From assembly GCA_003647435.1 (NCBI GenBank), contig QMMV01000058.1:1-8762 (forward strand): 8,762 bases of DNA, in the 5' to 3' direction. This stretch comes from Deltaproteobacteria bacterium (lineage in GTDB: Bacteria; Desulfobacterota; Desulfobacteria; Desulfobacterales; C00003060). Below are positions 1 through 6,200 of the stretch, in pieces. The notes under the pieces were generated by a model, which saw nothing but the letters and a program-made list of their open reading frames with translations, was not told the origin of the DNA and searched no databases. The position numbers and the translations under genes are program-made. Each line of letters starts with the position of its first letter. Positions within the stretch are counted from its first letter, which is position 1.

Positions 1-12
1 GAAAATATTATC

Positions 13-85
13 GCATACGGGCAATCCGGTATAGGCTGTCTCACTGTCTGAGTTTGAGGCGGTCTATACCGGATTGCCCGTATGC
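13..85. repeat. Long inverted repeat / stem-loop upstream of the pilin genes
   Basis: Positions 13-34 and 64-85 are a perfect 22-base inverted repeat. As RNA the stem can continue inward (35-43 with 55-63, including three G-U pairs) to about 31 pairs, closing an 11-base loop at 44-54. A run of six T (98-103) begins 12 bases after the stem, which is too far for a standard intrinsic terminator. It could be the end of an upstream transcript, an attenuator in the leader of the pilin operon, or a small palindromic mobile repeat. No gene is seen in 1-203 and no convincing promoter was found between the hairpin and the first start codon. Confidence 0.8.
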
Positions 86-203
86 TCATTGTGTCTGTTT
101 TTTGAAACAGCTAAACTGATACAGCCTGATTAGTTACGTCACCTCTTGCAGAAAGATCATGCAGGGATGTTCCGCTTGGGAGTGGGAAAGGCAGGGATCT
201 TAA

Positions 204-728
204 ATGACGCACGTGTCAAAAGGATTTACCATCGTAGAGCTAATAGTGGTGATTGCTATGATTGGTATCTTAGTTGCGTGGGCCGTTCCCGCCTTTCTAA
301 GCACCCTGCCTAATTATCGGCTGCGAAGCGCGGCCAGAGACCTCGCGTCAAATCTGCAACTTGCAAGGATGAAGGCCATAAGCACCAGCAGTTACGTTTG
401 CTTATCTTTCAACGTAAACATTAACGGTACCACTTACGACTATGCATTGTATGCAGACGACGATAGAGACTTTACATATGACGCGGGGGAGACCGTTATA
501 GGGCGCGTAAAACTAAGTGATTATCCGGGTGTCAGCTTTGACACTTCAAAGGGGGATGGTGACGGGGTTACATTTGCCAATAACTGTTTGGCCTTTGACC
601 CCAGAGGTCTTCCCAGGAACAGCGCGGGCGGATTTGGAGCGGGAAGCGTATATTTGAAGAACACCAGAAACAAAGTGAAAAAAGTAGTCGTTTCAAGCGC
701 AGGCAGAATACGAATAGAAGAAGGATAA
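204..728 (+). CDS. fimT: GspH/FimT family type IV pseudopilin
   Basis: A 174-residue minor pilin. Its leader MTHVSKG is cut by the prepilin peptidase between G7 and F8; the mature protein starts FTIVE with the conserved Glu at +5 (E12). A hydrophobic helix follows (about residues 8-30), the membrane anchor and assembly stalk. The segment around residues 45-62 (LASNLQLARMKAIS) and the C-terminal pattern FDPRGLP (131-137) followed by a G-x-V-x-L strand and VVVSSAGRIRI are typical of the GspH/FimT globular domain. C66 and C128 could form a disulfide. FimT-type proteins are minor pilus components, some of which bind DNA for uptake; that role is not shown here. The ATG is preceded by a purine-rich stretch (GGCAGGGA, about 190-197). 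First gene of the cluster, 105 bases before pilV. The family call is firm; the choice of fimT over another gspH-like name rests on gene order. Confidence 0.9.
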   Translation: MTHVSKGFTIVELIVVIAMIGILVAWAVPAFLSTLPNYRLRSAARDLASNLQLARMKAISTSSYVCLSFNVNINGTTYDYALYADDDRDFTYDAGETVIGRVKLSDYPGVSFDTSKGDGDGVTFANNCLAFDPRGLPRNSAGGFGAGSVYLKNTRNKVKKVVVSSAGRIRIEEG

Positions 729-744
729 AGGGTAAATGTTTCCG

Positions 745-776
745 GGTTCAAAGGTCCACAGGTTAAAGCGGTGAAC
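745..776. repeat. Degenerate 8-base tandem repeat
   Basis: Four consecutive 8-base units between fimT and pilV: GGTTCAAA, GGTCCACA, GGTTAAAG, and a weaker CGGTGAAC. The units resemble the 7-base units found upstream of pilY1 (3043-3077). A possible GTG start at 771 for pilV lies inside this repeat, which argues that the true start is further downstream. Function unknown; could be a chance run of similar words. Confidence 0.5.
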
Positions 777-833
777 GAACAGCGATTATCGTGGAAACTT
801 ACAATCAGGAGATACAAAATCAATAAAATCCTC

Positions 834-1196
834 ATGAAGAATAGCTCTGCCGGTTTTACCCTGCTTGAAGTCTTGATTGCAATGTTCATTCTCGCTTTCG
901 GATTGCTCGCGATTGCCCAGATGCAGGTAACAGCTATTCGCGGGAACGCATTTTCCAACAGGACCACCACTGCATTAACACTTGCCCAGGATAAAATAGA
1001 GGAATTAAGCGGACTATCCTTTGACAATGATCAATTGGCCGCCGGACACCATCCGGCGGGGGCTGATCCGGACCCGGATTTGTCGCCATATACAAGGACA
1101 TGGGACATTGTAAACGGTCTTAACACAAAGGCCGTGACAGTCACAGTTACCTGGCCGGGGCATAAGGTTGAGCTAAACACTGTCATCTCCGGCTGA
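834..1196 (+). CDS. pilV: PilV-like type IV minor prepilin
   Basis: Taken from the ATG at 834, the product is 120 residues with a short leader MKNSSAG cut between G7 and F8. The mature start FTLLEVLIAMFILAFGLLAIAQMQ is characteristic of PilV, with Glu at +5 (E12) and a hydrophobic helix to about residue 30. The helix continues into the usual region rich in Thr/Ala/Gln (TTTALTLAQDKIEELSGL), followed by a short beta domain. No cysteines. The frame is open upstream to a GTG at 771, which would add 21 residues, but that leader is untypical and lies in a repeat, so 834 is preferred. The best Shine-Dalgarno-like sequence (AGGAGA, 807-812) is 21 bases away, so translation initiation is not well explained. 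PilV acts with PilW, PilX and PilY1 in the pilus-tip priming complex. At 120 residues it is somewhat short for PilV. Confidence 0.85.
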   Translation: MKNSSAGFTLLEVLIAMFILAFGLLAIAQMQVTAIRGNAFSNRTTTALTLAQDKIEELSGLSFDNDQLAAGHHPAGADPDPDLSPYTRTWDIVNGLNTKAVTVTVTWPGHKVELNTVISG

Positions 1197-1214
1197 CACT
1201 GTAGAGGAACCTGT

Positions 1215-1306
1215 CCGAGAATCGTTTTTCATAATCATTTCAATCCCGCCAGCGGCGGGAGAGAAATCTAAAGCTCGCGTAATCGACAACTTTTGTGAAT
1301 TCTCGG
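1215..1306. repeat. Dispersed 8-base inverted repeat flanking a GC-rich hairpin
   Basis: In the 205-base gap between pilV and pilW, CCGAGAAT (1215-1222) and its complement ATTCTCGG (1299-1306) face each other. Between them lies the perfect hairpin at 1244-1260. Another small dyad, CTCAT/ATGAG, follows at about 1312-1326. No T-run follows any of them, so a terminator is unlikely. The arrangement looks like an intergenic repeat element; its identity is unknown. Confidence 0.5.
1244..1260. repeat. GC-rich hairpin, 7-bp stem
   Basis: TCCCGCC (1244-1250) and GGCGGGA (1254-1260) form a perfect stem with a 3-base AGC loop. The stem core is the same CCCGCC/GGCGGG as the inner hairpin at 7781-7795 after pilY1, so the two may be members of one intergenic repeat family. 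Confidence 0.65.
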
Positions 1307-1401
1307 TCAGCCTCATGGGAAATGAGGGCGAAAGAAAAAGCCGTAGATGGGATAAGAATACTGAACAAGAAAATATGCGCTAAACGGAAAAATCAATAGA
1401 A

Positions 1402-2361
1402 TTGTTGATATACTCTAAACAAAAAGGATTTACGGTAGTAGAGCTCCTGGTTGCCATGGCTATATCTGCCATCGTCATCACTGCCATTTATTCCACCTAT
1501 CTCAGTCAAAACAAGTCCTACGCGATACAGGAAGAGGTGGCGGCTATGCAGCAGAATTGCCGTGTGGCCATGGAAATGATCACACGTGATGTGAGGATGG
1601 CAGGCTATTTTGGCTGCAAAGGCGATACAATAACCAATACCCTCGCCGGTTCTTCAACCAACGATTATACATCCGCACCTGTCGTGGGGGTTAACAACGA
1701 TGCGGATGGTGGAAACAGTATAAAAGACGGGACCGATCAGATTTTTTTAAAGTACGCTGACACGAGTGAAAATATTGAAGTAACCGCACCTTTTATGTCC
1801 GACACATCGGCGGCAATTCATGTCGATGACAGCGGCTCGCTGGAAGTTTTTGATATTGTGGTAATCAGCGATTGCAACCATACTTCTATATTCCAGATAA
1901 CCAATATCTCGACGGGAGCCGGAAAAACAATAGTCCACAACACCGGCGTTGGATCCCCCGGCAATACGACGAAAGATTTAGAGCATCAATTTATGGGGAA
2001 TTCATTCATAATGAAGCTACACAATATTTGGTATTATGTGGACACCGATAACAATCTGATCCGAAGTGACCACGGGAACCCACAACCGCTTGCCGAAAAC
2101 ATCGAAGACCTCCAATTTGCCTATATATTCGAAGATGGTGAAGAAGCAGATATTCCTGACGACACCGATGCTGACGACACCAATGATGCTGAAGACGTAA
2201 GGGCGGTCAGGATCAACGTCCTGGCCCGTACCGGCAAAGTAGATCCGGCATTTACGGGAAGAAGGCCTGCGATTGAGGACCATGCGGCGGCCGGCGGTAC
2301 CGATCATTACAGAAGACGGCTCCTTACCAGCGTGATCAGAGTCAGGAATATGGGACTGTAG
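1402..2361 (+). CDS. pilW: PilW family type IV minor prepilin
   Basis: A 319-residue minor pilin, a usual length for PilW. Leader MLIYSKQKG is cut between G9 and F10; the mature start FTVVELLVAMAISAIVITAIY has Glu at +5 (E14). The segment SYAIQEEVAAMQQNCRVAMEMITRDVRMAGYFGC (39-72) matches the PilW signature of an aligned helix ending in R-x-AGY-x-GC. The C-terminal part (WYYVD, ENIEDLQFAY, VRAVRINVLARTG, RRLLTSVIRVRNMGL) is the usual end of PilW proteins. An Asp-rich stretch (250-265) inside that part might bind a cation. The start must be TTG at 1402 or the adjacent TTG at 1405: an in-frame stop lies at 1381-1383 with no ATG or GTG after it, and no good ribosome-binding site precedes it. PilW works with PilV and PilX in priming pilus assembly and displaying PilY1. 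Confidence 0.92.
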   Translation: MLIYSKQKGFTVVELLVAMAISAIVITAIYSTYLSQNKSYAIQEEVAAMQQNCRVAMEMITRDVRMAGYFGCKGDTITNTLAGSSTNDYTSAPVVGVNNDADGGNSIKDGTDQIFLKYADTSENIEVTAPFMSDTSAAIHVDDSGSLEVFDIVVISDCNHTSIFQITNISTGAGKTIVHNTGVGSPGNTTKDLEHQFMGNSFIMKLHNIWYYVDTDNNLIRSDHGNPQPLAENIEDLQFAYIFEDGEEADIPDDTDADDTNDAEDVRAVRINVLARTGKVDPAFTGRRPAIEDHAAAGGTDHYRRRLLTSVIRVRNMGL

Positions 2362-2420
2362 GAATTGACGGATTCGATTATACATATTCCGGTGAGGTGT
2401 ACGAGAACTTACCAGAGTTT

Positions 2421-2445
2421 TCATCTCTTGCTTCACTCGAGATGA
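2421..2445. repeat. Imperfect palindromic motif, copy 1
   Basis: TCATCTC (2421-2427) pairs with GAGATGA (2439-2445) across an 11-base loop containing GCTTC. An ungapped comparison with 2493-2517 gives 17 matches in 25 positions, sharing CT-GCTTC in the middle and GAG at the right arm. It lies in the 180-base gap between pilW and pilX. A second small hairpin (TGATGC-TTT-GCATCA, 2443-2457) overlaps its end. Confidence 0.55.
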
Positions 2446-2457
2446 TGCTTTGCATCA
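2443..2457. repeat. Small perfect hairpin, 6-bp stem
   Basis: TGATGC (2443-2448) and GCATCA (2452-2457) form a perfect 6-pair stem with a TTT loop, overlapping the right arm of the palindrome at 2421-2445. The two stems are mutually exclusive at 2443-2445, so at most one can be complete in a transcript. No T-run follows. Confidence 0.5.
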
Positions 2458-2492
2458 GGTTTCTCCCGGCGCCTGAACTGAGCGTAAAACCA

Positions 2493-2517
2493 GGATTTCT
2501 CGCTTCGCCAGAGGTGA
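2493..2517. repeat. Imperfect palindromic motif, copy 2
   Basis: Second, more diverged copy of the motif at 2421-2445, with core TTTCTCGCTTCG. It ends about 8 bases before the Shine-Dalgarno of pilX. Two related copies in one gap suggest an intergenic repeat family rather than a single regulatory hairpin. Confidence 0.45.
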
Positions 2518-2541
2518 CAACAGCGAAGGAGTCGGAATGAC

Positions 2542-3036
2542 ATGAAGACGCATTCTCAGGCAGGGTCCTACGGGAATGGGTTGGGAAGCCGAACGATGAA
2601 ATCCATATCGATATTGAGAAGTGACAGAGGCACAGTTTTAATTATTGCACTGCTTGTGCTGGCGGTGCTTTCTTTGATCGGAGCGGCAGCAATTATGACC
2701 ACTTCTGTTGACATCAAGATATCGAGAAGCGAAAAGTACTACAAGACGGCATTTTACAACGCTGACTCCGGGATTTCCTACGTGGTGGCGCAGACCCCAT
2801 CGGTGGATCCGCCTTATCCAGATCCTGTTCCCGGGGTTGGAAACAAAATATCTATAGCTGATGATTCTTGCAATGTTTACTATCTCAGACAAATAAGTGC
2901 GGGGCCTCCCAAACAGATCGAGATTATGTCAGAGTCTTCAGGTGGGCAGGGAGCGGTAAGGATCGTTGCCGGCGTTCAATACCCGACTGAGCTAAAGGGG
3001 GCGCTTGAGGGGCCTGGATATGAAGGCGCTTATTGA
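2542..3036 (+). CDS. pilX: PilX-like type IV minor prepilin
   Basis: A 164-residue protein. After a basic leader comes R29-G30 and a hydrophobic helix (TVLIIALLVLAVLSLIGAAAIM, 31-52), then KISRSEKYYKTAFYNADSGISYV (59-79). This is the PilX N-terminal pattern, where the helix leads into an A-F-x-x-A-[DE]-x-G motif. The expected cut is after G30. The +5 residue is Ile rather than Glu, as in many PilX/GspK-type proteins thought to sit at the very tip. The Shine-Dalgarno AAGGAG (2526-2531) is 10 bases before the ATG at 2542, supporting this start. An in-frame ATG at 2596 would give a more usual 12-residue leader (MKSISILRSDRG) but has only a weak GGGAAG ahead of it. The C-terminal domain is short and not recognisable. 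The name rests on the N-terminus and the place between pilW and pilY1. Confidence 0.85.
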   Translation: MKTHSQAGSYGNGLGSRTMKSISILRSDRGTVLIIALLVLAVLSLIGAAAIMTTSVDIKISRSEKYYKTAFYNADSGISYVVAQTPSVDPPYPDPVPGVGNKISIADDSCNVYYLRQISAGPPKQIEIMSESSGGQGAVRIVAGVQYPTELKGALEGPGYEGAY

Positions 3037-3042
3037 TGCGGA

Positions 3043-3077
3043 GTTCACGGTTCACAGTTGACGGATAACGGTTAATC
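3043..3077. repeat. Degenerate 7-base tandem repeat upstream of pilY1
   Basis: Five consecutive 7-base units: GTTCACG, GTTCACA, GTTGACG, GATAACG, GTTAATC. A further GATAACG occurs out of step at 3088-3094. The consensus is close to GTTNACG. It lies in the 179-base gap after pilX and begins 7 bases past the pilX stop. The units resemble the 8-base units at 745-776. Could be a slippage-prone tract or part of an intergenic repeat; no function is evident. Confidence 0.6.
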
Positions 3078-3106
3078 GCTGATGATGGATAACGCAAAAG
3101 AGCAGC

Positions 3107-3123
3107 TCCCGATGTAATCGGGA
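3107..3123. repeat. Hairpin, 7-bp stem, before pilY1
   Basis: TCCCGAT (3107-3113) and ATCGGGA (3117-3123) form a perfect stem with a 3-base loop. No T-run follows. The stem-and-3-base-loop design matches the hairpin at 1244-1260. It could influence the level of pilY1 transcript relative to the pilins, or be an intergenic repeat remnant. Confidence 0.55.
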
Positions 3124-3203
3124 CAGGCAACAACCGCGAACTGCAAACCTGCCATCACCTGAGGAGTCACTGTCATATGACCGGAGAGAAGTCAACAGAC
3201 TCT

Positions 3204-3210
3204 GAGGAGG
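3204..3210 (+). promoter_or_regulatory. Strong ribosome binding site of pilY1
   Basis: GAGGAGG ends 5 bases before the ATG at 3216. It decides the start of pilY1: an upstream in-frame ATG at 3177 would add 13 charged residues in front of the signal peptide and has no comparable site. Confidence 0.85.
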
Positions 3211-3215
3211 ACACA

Positions 3216-6200
3216 ATGAAAGCGATGGGTTATAAATACTGGCCGACTGCCGTCATAATGACAGTCCTTTTGGCATTTGCGCCTGCGGCAAAAGCGGTAG
3301 ATGATGACACCCCCTTTTTTGCAGGGGACACCGGGTTGCCGAATGTGATGTTTATCTTTGATAACTCGGACTCCATGCAGGATGTTCCCTACCCCCGAAA
3401 GGACGGAAGTCCGCTCCGCCCCAGTTGGCGCTGGCGATACGGTGTATATGTGGATCCGGACGGAACCATAGCAGAAGATGCAAACGGAAATGTCAAATAC
3501 GATTATACTGCGTATACCAGTAGAGACGTAGAGGTCAGTATACCGGGGAAAACGCCGCCCCCCATGCCGAGGACAGATGGGAAGGATCCATCGTTGACCA
3601 GTACCGTGACCAAGATTTACCGGTATCATTACTGGTATCGTATCTATGATGAGAATCTCGATTGGGATGCCATAGAGGCAGGCTGGCCTGAAAATTACAG
3701 ATACCACAAGATTATGCTCGAAGACCCTGGCGGAGGAAATCCTCAGATCCGCACCATAGGTGGCTACAGTAAAAGCGGTAAATACTGGTATGTCTACTCT
3801 ACTGCTCATACAAGTTACGTGCAGGAGGGTAATTTTGATTACAGCGCAGGCGTTGATACGGAAACAGATTCCTGCTATGTGAGTGACAGCGGTTGGTGTA
3901 CAACTTACGACAATACCAATCCGTTTACCTATACAATCATTTCAGGCTCACCCGGCGAGGTAACTTTCCCGTACTTGCGCACGGACAGTCACCATGGTCA
4001 ATATGTCCGTGATGCCAACGTGGATTGGACTGCAATAGATGATGATACCTGGAACGCAAACTACAAGAATCGTCTCCTTGTTGTTACGGCGGGAACAAAC
4101 GCAGGGGAGAGCAGGAGGATCTCCTGGAGGAGCCAGAGCGGCAAATACTGGTATGTCGACCCCGGTTTCCCCGAAGACTGTGATTATACCACCAGGTACA
4201 AAATCGTCGGATCTGCCGATGACGACAGGTATGCCTATGGCGGAAATCACCCTGCCAGCAAGCTTTACCAGGCCAAGCAGGCCATGAACCAATTTCTGGA
4301 CAGCGATGCCATAAGCACATGCAAGGAAACCGACGAAGAAGGGAATTGCATCAAAAAAGAATACCTGCTCAATCTTGGATTTGCCACATACATGTCGGCA
4401 AGGATTCCTCGTGTGCGCGCAAAGTACTACCGGAAGGAAACCTATGATATACCTGACCGTTGCCGCGCATTTTACTGGAGATGGAGGGATACATCCTCGG
4501 ATTTCTACGACACTGACGGCCCTGAAAATGGTTATGATATCGAAGCATGGGGAACTGAATACAATGATGTTGAAATCGGGGATCAGATAGATCGAGCATA
4601 TGAGACCGGTCGTTGCTGGGAACAGACGATCCACTACACGGTTGCCGAAATTGAACCGAGCCCTACTGACTCACTGCCCGACCGTTACCGCATCCGCTTG
4701 AGGAGCCGGCAAGGTTATCCGAACGAAGGAGGTTATAAGTATTACAACTGGGTATACTTTGACGTTCCTGAAGGTAGCGACTGCACTTATTGCGATACTT
4801 TTGAGTATCCGAACCCTTACGATGATGGAACTTATACCTGGACGCTGGCCAGTGAGTGCTGTCCCGCGGGTTGTACAACTTATCAATACGGGCAGTGCTA
4901 TCCCCCCGGTTGCGAAGAAGGGGGGCAAGGCTGGTATTACCGGCTATATACCTGGAAGGATACTTACGGAGATTATGGAATAACAGACCCGGCGACACCA
5001 GGATACATCGATCCAGCGACCCTTATGGTAACCCCATACAGAGGCTATGATTATGGAGGCAAAGGCTGGAATGCGACAGATGACGACCTTGACGAAGATG
5101 ATGGAGACTGGATCCTGGTCACGGAAGATAATGCCAAATACGATGTGCCCGTAAACTCAAGCGGAGATTTAGGAGATATTGAACCCAATACCTTCGATTT
5201 TTCGTATTTCCGCTACCCCGGTGAGGGCACCGCTGACAGGCCGCATGCGTGGAGCTACAGAAAGACGAGCAATCCCTGGGTTTATCAGTATTCTACCTGG
5301 AAAAATAAGTCAACCTGGGGCAACAGCATCCAGAACGATCCATTCTTTCCGGCTTCCGTTGGCGATGAAAATGCAAACCATACCGGAGACGACCAGGTGG
5401 TTTTCGTGAACCTGCCGGAATATAATGAAGACGCCGACCATAAAGGGGATGACATTGACGGCATAAATATCGCCAAGATCAGGAACTATGTAAACCTTTC
5501 CAGGGTAACGTACCCATACGATAGCAGATACGATTGTACCATGATGCCTTATAATACCATGTCCCTGGCAGTGAACAGTTCCCAGGCTGTGGCCGGAAAA
5601 GGAACACCCCTCGCGGCATCACTGGAGAATGCAAGGAGATATTATGAAAGCTACTTCGCCCAGGATGCTTACACACAGGGGGGCTGTCGTGACAACTATG
5701 TTATCTTGCTCACGGACGGGCTGGAAACGTGTGACGGAGACCCTATCGCAGCGGCACAGGCATTGCTGAACCTTTCGGTCAATGAACGTCCCACCCCGGT
5801 CAAGACCTACGTGATCGGTTTCGGCATGGGCACTTCCAGCCAGGCAGCCCTGAATGCCCTGGCCGCAGCAGGGGGAACGGAGCATGCCTATTTTGCAACT
5901 GATGTGGAAGAACTGGTAAATGTGCTCACTGAAGAGATAGTCTCTGATATCGTTGGTGGTTCATATACCCGGGCGTCTCCCGTCGTTACCCGTAAGGTTG
6001 AGGCAAGTGATCAGCTCAGGGTTTATACCAGTTATTTTGACTACCCGGTGTGGCGCGGTCATCTCAAGGCATTTAACGTAAATCCGGATGGGAGTATCGG
6101 CGACCCGATTGCAGAATGGACGGGGGATTGTGATGGTGAAGAGGGAAATGACGGCGATGCCGGCTGCGAAATGAAAGAACACGGCAGAGGCACTGTTTAT

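Noticed and set aside
85..103. Hairpin 13-85 as an intrinsic terminator
   Set aside because: The six-T run begins 12 bases after the stem, too far for standard Rho-independent termination.
135..150. Sigma-54 promoter ahead of fimT (TTGCA at 146-150)
   Set aside because: The GG of the -24 element is absent at the required distance (AC at 136-137), so the match is only half a site.
771..833. Longer pilV start at GTG 771
   Set aside because: It would add 21 residues to the prepilin leader, lies inside a degenerate tandem repeat, and the ATG at 834 gives a normal seven-residue leader.
2365..2388. Sigma-70 promoter after pilW (TTGACG at 2365)
   Set aside because: No acceptable -10 hexamer at 16-18 bases; the AT-rich words present are too close.
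2632..2650. Loss of Glu at +5 of PilX as a sign of a broken gene
   Set aside because: Lack of Glu5 is usual for PilX/GspK-type tip pseudopilins, and the frame is intact.
3177..3215. Longer pilY1 start at ATG 3177
   Set aside because: It would put 13 charged residues before the signal peptide; the ATG at 3216 has GAGGAGG at ideal spacing.
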